A stretch of 64,000 nt of DNA, taken from positions 26,693 to 90,692 of IMG/VR virus record IMGVR_UViG_3300023202_000135; one strand, given 5' to 3'. Position numbers and translations under genes: made by a program. The DNA comes from a virus. Below are positions 39,621 to 49,820 of this stretch, in pieces; within the stretch, counting starts at the first letter, position 1, and each line of letters opens with the position of its first letter. Below the pieces are notes generated by a model. The model was not told the origin of the DNA. It made no database searches and saw only the letters and a list, made by a program, of their open reading frames with translations.

Positions 39621-42600
39621 TCACAGCTTGAGCGCGGCGTGCTTCTTCTTCGCGGTGGCGGCCGTGACGACAACATCCTCCAGCCCGCGGCCGAACGCAA
39701 ACTTGGTGATACCCCGTTGCTTGAGCGCCTCGCGTGCCTGGACGACGCTCATCGACGGGATGATGAACAAGCACCGCCGTAGGTCGATGCCGTGCCGGAA
39801 TATGATCTGGTGGCTCGACCCGATCGACGCCTGTGACCGCAGCATCGACTTGCCCATCTCCAGCCACACCTCGGGCGTGTTGTACCGGGTCGAGGACAAG
39901 TTGGCAAAACTGTCGCCGGTGCCGCACATCTTGGTGTCGGTCTCCAGCATAGCGTCTATCGAGAAGTACAGGTACCCGGATCCGCCCGTGATGCTATGTA
40001 CCGCGTTGGTGAACGCGTGGTCCCCGCCACCGTTGTTGGCGTCCTGCGACTGCGACCCCGAGCCCGCGCCGCCGCCGGGGGGCACGCCGTAGAAGGGTAG
40101 TCGGTTCGCGGTCGGGGCGAGCATCGGCACGCCGCCGAGGATCATCTTGTCGACGTTGCCAGAGTGGGAGACCATCGCCTCCTTGCCTCCGTTGATCTTC
40201 CGCCACGCCTCGCGGTAGGCCTCGGACGTCCACCCGAGGAAGTGGTGTTTGCGGTACCCGCCTTCCCCGTCGACGGCCGAGAGCTGGCCGTCGATCTGAC
40301 CGGCAGTGAGTTCCTGGAGCTTCGACACGCTGACGCCGAGCTGCTGGGCGAGGAAAGCCTGCATCTTCTCGATCACTTCGTCGGGCACGTCCTGGTCCGG
40401 GTCCGAGGACATGTAGGTGTTGAGCGCGTCCTGGAGGCCTCCGGTCGGGACGATGCTGCCGGCGCTGCTGGGGTTGGCTGCGGCGACCTCTGCCACGGTC
40501 AGCGTGTCTCCCGCGTTGATTTTCTTCTGGTAGCTCGGCTTGATGAGGATCTTGGTGCCTTCGACCTCGTAGTGTTCCCCGCGCACGAGCACGCGACCGT
40601 TGTGGCGCACGCCGTATTTGTCCGGGTCGATCGCGCCGTTCCACCCCGCAGGTAAGGATGCCTGAACGCCTTCGGGCAAATCGCCTGAGACGCTGATGTC
40701 ATAAGTGTCCTTGTTCGGGTCCGCGGCGATCGTCCGGCGGGATTTGACGTTCATGTACGCCGCCGATTGCTTCGACCAGAACAAGGCCTCGCGATCCTTC
40801 TTCGTCGACGGGCGCATCGGGATCTGCGACGCAACCTCGAACAGAGCCAGGGCGCGCTTCACGGTGGCCGGCGAGGGCGTCCCGGGGACATAGGCCCAGC
40901 AGAATCCGTGCCACGTCTTGGCGCCGCCGACCTGGACAGGGGAGAAGAACATCTTGGCCCCGCCCTGCTTCTCGCCAATGCGGAACGATCCGCGGTGATT
41001 GAGCGATTGCGAGGTCGAGGCCTCCAGGAGCTTGATGCGCATAATGCCGGCGTCGTCGACGTAGGCGTCGGGACCGGGCGTGGACGTCGAGAAGTCGACC
41101 TCGATGTTGGGGAGATCCTGGGGTAGTGGCTCTTCGACTTCCTCGCCTTGGGCCTGCGCGAGCCACGCATCGTAATCGAAGGTGAACGGCGAGAAGATCG
41201 CGCCGTCGTTGACCTTGGGGTAGCTCTTCCAATCGTCCTTCGGTTCCGTCGCGCCGGCCGCGACTGACTTGATCTCGCTGATCCACTGGAGGTAGGTACC
41301 GGCCATGTTGAAGACGGCCTCGGGGGCGTCTTTCGGTGCGCCGGCCTTGCCCGCCTTCACCTTGTACAGCTCGCCCGATCCGAGCTTCCCCTCGGCCTCG
41401 TCCTGGAGCGCGGTGAGGACGGCGGTGAGAACATCGACGGCGGTGAGCGTGTCCTGGTTGAACTTCGGCGGGTTCTCCTCCCCGGCGATGGCCTTGTTGA
41501 GGTGGAAGTTCACGGTCTTCACGGCCTTCGTGATGGCGTCCGCGAAGCCGTTGTGCGAATCCGTAGTGGATGGCTGGACGCCGATGGGCTGGAGCGTACC
41601 GATCCCGCCGCCCTTCGTCACGGACATAGGGTTGACGGTGATCTTGTTGAGCGCCTCGACGGCCGCGACGGACGCGTACTCCGTGACCTTCCACGTGAGG
41701 ATAGTGACGTCGGAGTCGTCCTTCATCTTCGCGTGCTTGACCCATACCTCCTGGTTCTCGATTGAAGCCTTGTCGACGCGCACCGTGCGTCCGGCCCACT
41801 TCGCGTCGATCGCCTTCTTGATGTCGAGCGCCTCCTCTTCGGTCATGCCGAATTGCTCCGGGCTCGCATCGAGCACCTGGACGGGCGCGCTCTTGACCGG
41901 GACGGTCTCGGGCCACGCGAACAGCTTGTTGAGCTTCTTGAGTGCCTTGGTCCACGCGTCGAAGTAGTTATCCCGCCACGCCACCACGTCCGCGATGACC
42001 TCGGCCCGCTTCTTGGGCTTGTAATCGAGCGCATCGAAGAGGGGCTGGAGCGCCCCCTCGATCGCGACGTCGGGGATGGACTGGATGTCCGCGATGGTGC
42101 GGCGCATCGACACGAAGGCCGAATCAGGGATCACGGACGGGTCCTTGGCGTAGGCCAAGAGCAGGGTCTTGGTGACGGCTTGCCCGTGAACGCCGCTGGG
42201 GGTGAACTTGGGGTCGAGCTTCGGCGCCATCTTGTTCGTAGTGAAGAAGCGGAAGCTCTGCCCCTTGTCGATCGGCCGCAGTTTGCCGTTGACGAGGATC
42301 CAATTGGACGGGTTGCCGTCGTGGTCCTGCGTGAACATGTCCAGCGCATGCTGCTGGAGGAGGATCACCTTGTTCTGGTTGTCGAGCCCGGTCGGGTCGT
42401 CCGGCACCGGCGACTGCTCGCCCTCCCACAGCGGTTGCAGCGCCCACTTCTTGCCCTCGAACTCCACGACGCGCACCGGGTTGGTGTTGCTGGTCACGAG
42501 GCCGAACAGCTTCGATGCCGCTTCTTCCGCGTGGAGGCGCGCGGTGTTCCCGTTGTCGACGCCCTTGAGGCCCTTGGCGATAAAGTTGAGGCCCGTCTCG

Positions 42601-45600
42601 GGATCGTTGAGCTTGAGGTTCGGCGTGGAGCCGCCGCCGAGGTTGCCCTTCTTCACCAGCTTCGACGCGTCGAGCTTGTGCAGGTAATCCTTCCGGCTCT
42701 GGTAGTCAAAGCCGACCTTCGGCGTGACGACGACAGGGCTGGGCTCCTCAAACGAGACCTCTGCCTCGCCGCCGACCGCGCCCGTCTTGACCTTTTTCTT
42801 CGGCGCGTCGACCGGGGCTTTGGCGGCCGGCTTCTTCTTCGCCTTCGCCTTGCTGCTGATGACCTTGAGCAGAGCAGTGTACTGCCCCTTCTTGAGCATG
42901 CCCGGCACGAAGGACTGCGCCATCACAGGAATCAGCGAGGACGGCGCGTAGGACGCCGCCTCCATCCCCGCGTCCTCGCAATACTGCTTGAACGTGATCG
43001 GGTTCATGCCGACCGAGTCGAGCGTCGACCCGTAGGCGATCTTCTTGATTCCCGCGTTGATGAGCGACTTGGGGTGTGTGTGGAACGCGTAGTGGGTACC
43101 GAATGACTCTTTGTCATCGGCGGCCTCAATAATGCCCCACTCCGTGTGCTCCTTCTGGCGCAGCACGTGGTACTTGCCGAGGGAGTCGACGAAGAGCGCG
43201 ATGTTGAGGTTGCGGTCCTGGCCCTTGTTCGGGCCCGAATCCTGCGCGCCCGTGATCGACAGGTACCCAATCAGCGTGGCGTTGATCGGCACGCTGATCT
43301 TGGTGCCGGGCGCGGGGTGGTTGTCGAGGAACAGGTAGCTGGCCGCGTACTTGAACTTCGCGAGGCCCTTGGACCCCGCAAAGCTCTTGATCTGGTCGAC
43401 GGCTTCGGGCGGGATTGGGAACTGGCTCTTATCGGCCAGCAGCGCCCACGTGTCTTCTTCCGTAGTGGCCTCGGCCGCCGCGATGGCCGTTGACATGCCC
43501 AGCGGCTTGAACGCCTCGGGGGGAGTCTCGACCGAGGCGTTCTCGGTGAGGATGAGGACATCGAAGTCGATCGCGACGGTAGCCTCTCCGGTCTCCTCGT
43601 CGATCTCCTCGAAGTCATTCTTGTTGCGGTATGCGAGGTAGAGGTTCTTCGATCCATCCGCCATCTCCGCGCGGATGTAACCCACGCACCAAGCGGTTAT
43701 CTCCTCGCCGCCTTCGACGGCCACGGTGAATCCGGCGCCCGGAGGCGGGTACTGTTCTTCGGGTCCCTGGTCGGGGTTGAGGACGGACTTGTTGCCGCCG
43801 AGGTCCTGGAGGTACGGCACCCACTTCCAGGATTCCCAATCGTCCTGGTCCCCCAGCACTTCCTCGAACCACGTGTCGACGCTGTCGCCGCTTTCATCGC
43901 CATCGGTGTAGGGGGCCTCCGTGTCGACGTCGTAGTCGACGACCGAGGCATCCTTGTTGGCCACCGCTTGCACGGAAAACGGAGCTTGCCCTTCGTCGAT
44001 GATCTTGACGCCCGGTACAGGGAACGGCGGCTTGAACTCCGGAACCTGGACCGACGCCAGCGCGGTGACGTCGCCTTCCTCAGACGGCACGTTGTCGATC
44101 GCCGTCTCCTTGTTCTTGAGCAGGGAGCTGAGCGCAGCGTCGATCGCCTTGACTTGCCAATCGTTACCCGACTTGCTGGTGAGCTTGCCGGGGTCCGCCT
44201 TGCTTTCGCGGATCACGACGCCGTCCGTGCCCTTGCCCGCCTTGGTCGGGTTTCCGCTGGTCACGCGAGCGATGAACATGCGGTGAACGGCCGCGTCACC
44301 CTCGAAGTCCCCGACGCTTCGCACCAGCTCGACGTTGAGCCCGAGGTGTTCCTTGGCCGCTCGCTGCGCTGCGTACTCGATGCTCTCCCCGTCGCGGATG
44401 CGAGCGGAAGGAAGGCGGAAGTGGTACCCGCCGTGGCCGGGCTGCGTCGGGTCCTTCGCCCCGGTCGGGCGGTACAGCACGTAGAAGAGGCCGTCCGTAG
44501 TGACGGACTTGCCGCCCATAGTGATCGCAGCGGTGCTGGGCATGTACGCGATCACACCCGCGCAGAGGTGCTTGCCCTTCGGGATCTTCTTGAACGGGGT
44601 CTGCTTGATCGGCTTGACGGAGATAGGCGCGAGGTCCGCATCGGGTCCGATGCTCCCGTCTGCGCTGCTGAACGCCGAGTCTGCTCCCTTGCCGAAGGTG
44701 ATCTCCGGGTTGTCGCCGTCCAAGTATGCGAGGCCCGTGGCGGTATGCAGCACGGGGGTGAGGAGGTCGAGCCACTCCCCGAGGTCCATGACCGTCATGC
44801 CGCCGGCCTCGGTCACCGCAACGGCCGACAGCTTCTCCTCGCCGTTCGGGTTCTTCCGGCGCACCCACGCGACGAGTTGGAGGAGCGCCTCGGTGTCCTC
44901 CTCGACCGCCTTGGCCCACGACCCGACCAGCACCTTCGAGACGCTAGGGGCGTTGACGAGGTACGACCCCATGTTGTGCAGGGCGCCCTCTTCCAGCTCC
45001 TTCTGGATCATGCCGATGTGCTCGTCCGGCACCATGTAGTTGAGACGAGGGAACGGGTACTCGCCCGCATGGCTGGCGCCGATGAGCACGAAGTCGGGCC
45101 ATGCAGGGGCGGTGATCCAGTCGCTATCCGCGCCGTCCTGCGAGACACCGACGAAGGCCTTGACCTTGTTGTTGACGAGCACGTAGGCCGCGACGTTCCA
45201 CACGAAGCCAAGCTCTTCATGCTTCACCGTGGATCCGACCGGGAACGGCTCGCTGCCATCGGTCGGCGCCAGTACCATGTCGCCGGCCAGGGCCATCTGC
45301 TCCGTGATGATCCCCCAATGGCCCGCCTCGATGCCGTAGTTAACGGCCTTGAGCTGGTCCACGAGCGGAATCTTCGGCGGCGTCTCGGAAGGGCCGAACC
45401 CTCCCGTATCATCCGCGAGGGCCACTTGCAGCGAGTCGATGTGCTCGGCCAGGACGAACCCCTCCCCTACCTTATCAGTCCGGTAGAAGAGGTAGACCGC
45501 GGCGCCGTGCATCGTGTTGGCGAATGCGATGATCTTGTTGGGCTTGCCCGCCCACTCGACGACGTCACCTACCTTATGATCCGCTCCGAGAGGCGTGTTG

Positions 45601-48398
45601 ATGGGGCCGGTCATGTCGTGGTTGGACAGGTACGAGGACAGTCCGGCCCAGGCTTCCTGCGGCACCACGTAGTTGGTTGCCGAGAATGGGTACCCGAGCG
45701 GGGTCTTGGGGAGCTTGGGCTGGCTGATGCCGGCGGGCGTCGCGTCGGCGTCGCCTTCGTCTCCTTCGTCGCCGGTGGCGGTCCCCTGCCCCACGGGTGT
45801 CACGACGTCACCGGAGGGGATCAGGGCGTCGACGGTCTCCTGGTCGAACTGGATCTCGCCTTGCTCTTCGATCTCACTCTCGATCGCATTCCACGCGGTG
45901 TTCGCGGCCTGCCACCAAAAGGGGCTCTTTTTCTTCGAGCCGCCGATCTGCTTCCGGACAATGGCCAAGAACTTCTTGCCGCCCTTGACGGCGTTGACGT
46001 AGGCGACGACGACGTGCTGCGTGCCCTTGTAGGTATAGATCGTTCCCAAGTCGAACGGGAAGCCATCGGCTTTGACGCCGGGCTTCATCGTGTCGCCTTC
46101 GCCCGCGTTGATGAGGAGGAACTTCGAGACCTCGGGGTCGACCCACTCCGGCGGCGGGTTCTTGATGAGGTCGATCGCGCGCTTGGTGCCCGACAGGTTC
46201 GTAGTGGGGTCGACGCCATTCTCGACGTGGCTTCCGTCCTCGGGCTCCGGAGGTTGCGCGGCGCCGGGGTTCTGCGCGGGCTGCGGGGCTTGTCCCGGAG
46301 GGGCCGCCTGGATGAGGCCGAACGTGGGCATCCCGCTGATGAACCCTGACGTGAGCGCCCACAGGCTGTTGTCCTTCTTGGACAAGTAGGTGGCGACCAC
46401 CGGCGTATTACCGAACGCCTGGGGCTTGTCGGCGTCCGGAACGTGCACCATCTTGAAGTGGGGTCCGTCCGCGATCATGGCCGGGAGCGCCCCGACGTTG
46501 TCGGGGCCGACCTTGCCGCCGATCTCCGCGTCCTTTACCTCCGCCTTCGGCATGTGCTTGGTCAGGAACGGCAGCCCGGGGTCGTCTTGCAGCACAAGAT
46601 CGTAGTAGCTGATCTGGTCACCCGTCACCATGTAGACGAGAATCGGGTTCCCGACCGGCGGCATGATGATCGTGCCCGGCTCGATGTCCGGCCCCGGGTC
46701 GCTGCCCGCGCCCATGACGTCAAGGACGCCCGTGTTGTTCGCGCTCTCCAGGCCTTGGGCACCGCCCGCAGGCATAGCAAAGGTCTTGCCGAAGGAGTCT
46801 CGGACAATGTAGAACAGCGTATCGCCGTTAACCCCGATGCCGGCGAGCACCTGGATCCACTCCTGCGTCATGTCCTGGTGGACCCACTTCGTGCTGGGAT
46901 CCGTGACGCCGTTCTCGACGCCGAGGTAGGTGTCCTTGAGCGCGATGAGCTGTCCCTGGTGAAACGTGGCCATCTGCTCGAAGAAGTCGATCTGGTTCTG
47001 CGGAATGCCCGCCTTCGCGGACATATCGTCCTTGGCCGTGCCGTGCGTGCCCTTCGGCGGCGTCGCGCCGGGGCCCTCAGCGCCGGGGTCTTTGGCGGGC
47101 GCAAACGTAGTGATCTTGACGTTGTCATCGTTCGGTTTCGTAGTGGGAGAGCCGGGCTCATTGGCGTTGGGCGGCGGTGCGGGCTTGTTCTGTGAGACCG
47201 ACTTGAGCTGGTCCTTGATGTTGCCGGTGGTGGTCGGCTGCGTGTCGAGGTGCGGGAACGCCTGGAGGAAGAGCGGGTAGATGTCACTGTTGGGGTCGAG
47301 CGCGTCCTTGATGGTTTCGAGGTCGCCCTTGATCGCTGAGTTCACGAGCGACTTGAAGATGGTCCCCTGCCACTTGTTCTTCGCGGCCCACTTTTGGAGC
47401 GTGAGCAAGAACGCTCTCGTCTGACTGGTAGTGATCTTCTGACCGAGGCGCATCTTCGACATGTGCGTGTAGAGCGCCTCGGGCAGCGTGGCGAAGTCGG
47501 TGGCGGCGGGGTCGACGTAATGCTTGCCGCCGGGGTGCAGGAATTGGGAGTAGACCTGGATGAGGTCGTTGTACTTCGGCGGGTGGATGTGCTGCGTCAG
47601 CTCCGGGACCGGCTTGTCGAACAGCGCCTTGAGCAGCTTGTTGTCGTGGAGGTGCACAGCGTAGTAGGCCACCACGATCGGCCACGCGGCCTTCGATGCC
47701 TGGGTCTTGGGCTTCTTGCCGTGGTCCAGCCAGAAGTGTTCGTCGAGCTGGCAGTTCGCCATCTCGTTGAGGTCTTCGCGCGCGTACTCGCTGACCTCGT
47801 CGTCGGACTCGCCCATGAGCCGAGCCGCCAGCACGAGCGGGTTGGCGGCCGTGTGGTACCGGCGGAAGATCGCGTTGCCCACAGCACCTGCGCTTTCACC
47901 GAAGGCCTTGCGGTAATCGAGCTGCGTGCCCGTGGCCTGGACGTAATCCTCGCAGAACCGAGCGGCCTTCTCGGGGGTGAGGCCGTACTCCCACCGCCAC
48001 GCGTCGAGCTGGAACGCGTTGTAGACCTCATCCGGCTCCGCGTTGAGTAGTGACGTAATGTCATCGGTCTCGTCGAGCAGGCCGGCGTCGATGGCCTCCG
48101 CGCGCACCGACTCAACCCACCGATGCGCGGCGTCGCCGCCGTGCAGCTTCCAGGACCGGAGGTACGCGTCGTCGGCGGTCGTGTGCAGGGCTTGCTCCGC
48201 CAGCTCCTTGTTGCGCTCGTTGATCGCGAAGAACCGGCCCATCTTGCGGATGTCGTCGAGGGTTGCGACGCCTTCCTTGAGAGCCTTCGCGATCGACACG
48301 CCGTGGACGTCGAGGAGCTTCTCGCCCTGCTCGTGCTCCTCCAGCGCCGCGGCTGCGGCTTCCTGGATGTTCTCCGGCACTTCGTAGGTCAGTCGCAT
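39621..48398 (-). CDS. 2925-residue multidomain virion protein with kinase-like domain
   Basis: N-terminal 400 residues are helical. Residues of about 480-1250 hold five or six diverged copies of a ~110-residue unit ('YVVPQEAW', 'PLGADHKVGDVVEWAGKP', 'IIAFANTMHGAAVYLFYR' type). About 1270-1415 is NUDIX-like ('CAGVIAYMPS', 'GESIEYAAQRAAKEHLGL'), but two catalytic Glu are lost. After a Lys/Ala linker (about 1840-1880), residues 1894-2190 resemble HipA/PI-kinase folds: Gly-rich loop 'KKGNLGGGSTPNLKL', Lys in NFIAKGLK, catalytic loop 'FTQDHDGNPSNW', metal site PIDKGQSF. The last 220 residues ('FTNAVHSITGGSGYLYFSID', 'IIFRHGIDLRRCLFII') resemble ADP-ribosyltransferase-like C-termini of some phage head proteins. 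A packaged, multi-enzyme head protein is the best reading. Confidence 0.7.
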   Translation of the reverse strand: MRLTYEVPENIQEAAAAALEEHEQGEKLLDVHGVSIAKALKEGVATLDDIRKMGRFFAINERNKELAEQALHTTADDAYLRSWKLHGGDAAHRWVESVRAEAIDAGLLDETDDITSLLNAEPDEVYNAFQLDAWRWEYGLTPEKAARFCEDYVQATGTQLDYRKAFGESAGAVGNAIFRRYHTAANPLVLAARLMGESDDEVSEYAREDLNEMANCQLDEHFWLDHGKKPKTQASKAAWPIVVAYYAVHLHDNKLLKALFDKPVPELTQHIHPPKYNDLIQVYSQFLHPGGKHYVDPAATDFATLPEALYTHMSKMRLGQKITTSQTRAFLLTLQKWAAKNKWQGTIFKSLVNSAIKGDLETIKDALDPNSDIYPLFLQAFPHLDTQPTTTGNIKDQLKSVSQNKPAPPPNANEPGSPTTKPNDDNVKITTFAPAKDPGAEGPGATPPKGTHGTAKDDMSAKAGIPQNQIDFFEQMATFHQGQLIALKDTYLGVENGVTDPSTKWVHQDMTQEWIQVLAGIGVNGDTLFYIVRDSFGKTFAMPAGGAQGLESANNTGVLDVMGAGSDPGPDIEPGTIIMPPVGNPILVYMVTGDQISYYDLVLQDDPGLPFLTKHMPKAEVKDAEIGGKVGPDNVGALPAMIADGPHFKMVHVPDADKPQAFGNTPVVATYLSKKDNSLWALTSGFISGMPTFGLIQAAPPGQAPQPAQNPGAAQPPEPEDGSHVENGVDPTTNLSGTKRAIDLIKNPPPEWVDPEVSKFLLINAGEGDTMKPGVKADGFPFDLGTIYTYKGTQHVVVAYVNAVKGGKKFLAIVRKQIGGSKKKSPFWWQAANTAWNAIESEIEEQGEIQFDQETVDALIPSGDVVTPVGQGTATGDEGDEGDADATPAGISQPKLPKTPLGYPFSATNYVVPQEAWAGLSSYLSNHDMTGPINTPLGADHKVGDVVEWAGKPNKIIAFANTMHGAAVYLFYRTDKVGEGFVLAEHIDSLQVALADDTGGFGPSETPPKIPLVDQLKAVNYGIEAGHWGIITEQMALAGDMVLAPTDGSEPFPVGSTVKHEELGFVWNVAAYVLVNNKVKAFVGVSQDGADSDWITAPAWPDFVLIGASHAGEYPFPRLNYMVPDEHIGMIQKELEEGALHNMGSYLVNAPSVSKVLVGSWAKAVEEDTEALLQLVAWVRRKNPNGEEKLSAVAVTEAGGMTVMDLGEWLDLLTPVLHTATGLAYLDGDNPEITFGKGADSAFSSADGSIGPDADLAPISVKPIKQTPFKKIPKGKHLCAGVIAYMPSTAAITMGGKSVTTDGLFYVLYRPTGAKDPTQPGHGGYHFRLPSARIRDGESIEYAAQRAAKEHLGLNVELVRSVGDFEGDAAVHRMFIARVTSGNPTKAGKGTDGVVIRESKADPGKLTSKSGNDWQVKAIDAALSSLLKNKETAIDNVPSEEGDVTALASVQVPEFKPPFPVPGVKIIDEGQAPFSVQAVANKDASVVDYDVDTEAPYTDGDESGDSVDTWFEEVLGDQDDWESWKWVPYLQDLGGNKSVLNPDQGPEEQYPPPGAGFTVAVEGGEEITAWCVGYIRAEMADGSKNLYLAYRNKNDFEEIDEETGEATVAIDFDVLILTENASVETPPEAFKPLGMSTAIAAAEATTEEDTWALLADKSQFPIPPEAVDQIKSFAGSKGLAKFKYAASYLFLDNHPAPGTKISVPINATLIGYLSITGAQDSGPNKGQDRNLNIALFVDSLGKYHVLRQKEHTEWGIIEAADDKESFGTHYAFHTHPKSLINAGIKKIAYGSTLDSVGMNPITFKQYCEDAGMEAASYAPSSLIPVMAQSFVPGMLKKGQYTALLKVISSKAKAKKKPAAKAPVDAPKKKVKTGAVGGEAEVSFEEPSPVVVTPKVGFDYQSRKDYLHKLDASKLVKKGNLGGGSTPNLKLNDPETGLNFIAKGLKGVDNGNTARLHAEEAASKLFGLVTSNTNPVRVVEFEGKKWALQPLWEGEQSPVPDDPTGLDNQNKVILLQQHALDMFTQDHDGNPSNWILVNGKLRPIDKGQSFRFFTTNKMAPKLDPKFTPSGVHGQAVTKTLLLAYAKDPSVIPDSAFVSMRRTIADIQSIPDVAIEGALQPLFDALDYKPKKRAEVIADVVAWRDNYFDAWTKALKKLNKLFAWPETVPVKSAPVQVLDASPEQFGMTEEEALDIKKAIDAKWAGRTVRVDKASIENQEVWVKHAKMKDDSDVTILTWKVTEYASVAAVEALNKITVNPMSVTKGGGIGTLQPIGVQPSTTDSHNGFADAITKAVKTVNFHLNKAIAGEENPPKFNQDTLTAVDVLTAVLTALQDEAEGKLGSGELYKVKAGKAGAPKDAPEAVFNMAGTYLQWISEIKSVAAGATEPKDDWKSYPKVNDGAIFSPFTFDYDAWLAQAQGEEVEEPLPQDLPNIEVDFSTSTPGPDAYVDDAGIMRIKLLEASTSQSLNHRGSFRIGEKQGGAKMFFSPVQVGGAKTWHGFCWAYVPGTPSPATVKRALALFEVASQIPMRPSTKKDREALFWSKQSAAYMNVKSRRTIAADPNKDTYDISVSGDLPEGVQASLPAGWNGAIDPDKYGVRHNGRVLVRGEHYEVEGTKILIKPSYQKKINAGDTLTVAEVAAANPSSAGSIVPTGGLQDALNTYMSSDPDQDVPDEVIEKMQAFLAQQLGVSVSKLQELTAGQIDGQLSAVDGEGGYRKHHFLGWTSEAYREAWRKINGGKEAMVSHSGNVDKMILGGVPMLAPTANRLPFYGVPPGGGAGSGSQSQDANNGGGDHAFTNAVHSITGGSGYLYFSIDAMLETDTKMCGTGDSFANLSSTRYNTPEVWLEMGKSMLRSQASIGSSHQIIFRHGIDLRRCLFIIPSMSVVQAREALKQRGITKFAFGRGLEDVVVTAATAKKKHAALKL

Positions 48399-48429
48399 CG
48401 CGAACAGTCTCCGTCAGGATCGTAGTCGA

Positions 48430-49275
48430 TCAGTCGTCCTGGGCCAGCTTTGCTCGGGGCCCCCGCTGGTATTCGTTGAGCAGGATAGCCCGCTCCTTCA
48501 CCAGACGCGGGGCGCGTGTCAGGTCGACCATCGTTCCCTGCGTGTGCTCCTGGATGAGGTCGTCGATCTGGTCATCGCTCATGTCCTGGAGTTCCTCCAG
48601 TCGATGATAGTAGGTGACCCGAACCGGCGGGGATCCGGTCTCGACGAACTTCTCAACGATCGTGCTGTAGGGCTCCGGCATGCCTTGCGGATTCTCGATG
48701 CGCGTGCCGCGCTCGACCAGAGGGGCGCGTGCCACGGGGGCGGGGTCCGGGGTGAGCGTCTCGACGTCGACGTAAGAATCGGTGTCCACGTCGACACGAT
48801 CATCGTCGTCCTCGAACAGCGGGGTGATGTTCCCGTCGTCGTCATCGTAGTGGTCGAGTCGGCTGTTGGCCTGGAGCGCGTGGTGCTCGCCCAAGTGCAC
48901 CCACGACGCGGCGATCTCGGTCGGCGTATAGCTGAGAGAGAGCGACCGTGCAGCGGCTTCGACGACTTCCTCGCCGTACTTCTCGGCCGCCTCCTGATAC
49001 TTCGCCTCGGTGTTCTCCCCCGGGCTCGTGCCCGACGCGCGCGCGCACGCGCATGCCGCGTCGAGGGCTTCGCTGACCTCGTAGATGAGCATGGCCCGGG
49101 CGAGGCGCTCGCGCGCAGGTTCGTTGAGGTTCTCGGGCAGCTCGCACGACTGGTTCGCGACGTCGTAGGCGAACCACTTGCCGTTGGGGCTGCGCTGCGG
49201 GAGGTAGCCGTCGATCTCGGGGTACGCGTAGTTGGCGTCGAGCGCGGCGAACGTGTGCGGGCACGTGAGGATCAT
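48430..49275 (-). CDS. Acidic head-cluster protein of unknown function
   Basis: 281 residues. The N-terminus has 'MILTCPHTFAALDANYAYPE' and a helical Ala-rich region with CACA ('SEALDAACACARASG'). The centre is very acidic ('HYDDDDGNITPLFEDDDDRV'), and the C-terminus is helical ('RLVKERAILLNEYQRGP'). The ATG overlaps the preceding stop by 4 bp. No family recognised. It lies between two genes for charged proteins and before the 2925-residue protein. Confidence 0.6.
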   Translation of the reverse strand: MILTCPHTFAALDANYAYPEIDGYLPQRSPNGKWFAYDVANQSCELPENLNEPARERLARAMLIYEVSEALDAACACARASGTSPGENTEAKYQEAAEKYGEEVVEAAARSLSLSYTPTEIAASWVHLGEHHALQANSRLDHYDDDDGNITPLFEDDDDRVDVDTDSYVDVETLTPDPAPVARAPLVERGTRIENPQGMPEPYSTIVEKFVETGSPPVRVTYYHRLEELQDMSDDQIDDLIQEHTQGTMVDLTRAPRLVKERAILLNEYQRGPRAKLAQDD

Positions 49276-49739
49276 GGGGCGGTCCTGTTCGTGAGCTTAC
49301 CGACAGCCTTGCCGAGGGCGGCCATCGGGTTACTGACTTGCGGTGCGCTATTCTTGAGGACCGGAGCTGCGTGCCAATCGGCATCCCCGCTCTCGGTCAA
49401 GTCGCCACTTCCAAAGGCCCCCTCGAACTCCTCGAAGCTCATCGTGACCTCTTCACCTTCGCTCACCTTCCGGCGATTCTCCCGTCCGCTGAGGCGCTTG
49501 GTGGCGCTGATGATCTCCTCCGCATCCTCGCTGATCTTCGGGACGCGCGGCTCGTGATGCTCGTCGATGTCCCCGGGCTCCGGGCGGGGCGGGGGCCTGC
49601 GTTTCGTAGTGGGCGCGGACTCGCTGACCTCGCGAGCCCCCACACGACCAAGGGCAGCGCCCATGCTGGCGATGCCTTGGCTGCCGGCGGCCTTCACGGG
49701 CGGTAGCTCGTGGTTCGGAGGCAACGGCGTATCTCCCAT
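49272..49739 (-). CDS. Disordered head-cluster protein with cleavage-type sites
   Basis: 155 residues, low complexity, Pro/Glu/Ser-rich and probably disordered. It contains 'VGAREVSESAPTTKRRPP', KVSEGEEV and DLTESGDAD, each with the [LIV]-x-E-[GS] form cut by T4-type prohead proteases. It is likely a small internal head protein or peptide precursor; inference from motif and location. Confidence 0.55.
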   Translation of the reverse strand: MGDTPLPPNHELPPVKAAGSQGIASMGAALGRVGAREVSESAPTTKRRPPPRPEPGDIDEHHEPRVPKISEDAEEIISATKRLSGRENRRKVSEGEEVTMSFEEFEGAFGSGDLTESGDADWHAAPVLKNSAPQVSNPMAALGKAVGKLTNRTAP

Positions 49740-49753
49740 GAGATTCTCCTACT

Positions 49754-49790
49754 GAAAAACCCCCCGCCCCGGTTGTGGGACGAGGGGCTT
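49754..49790 (-). terminator. Terminator after histone-like head protein gene
   Basis: Minus-strand CCCCTCGTCCC pairs with GGGGCGGGGGG across ACAACC and is followed by TTTTTC. Strong intrinsic terminator in the gap between the 49817-52381 and 49272-49739 genes. Confidence 0.8.
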
Positions 49791-49805
49791 GTCTCTCCCT
49801 GCGCG

Positions 49806-49820
49806 GTGACGCTGCGTCAA
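49806..49820. repeat. 15-bp palindrome copy at gene end
   Basis: GTGACGCTGCGTCAA, one mismatch from the consensus, overlapping the stop codon of the histone-like protein gene. Confidence 0.5.
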
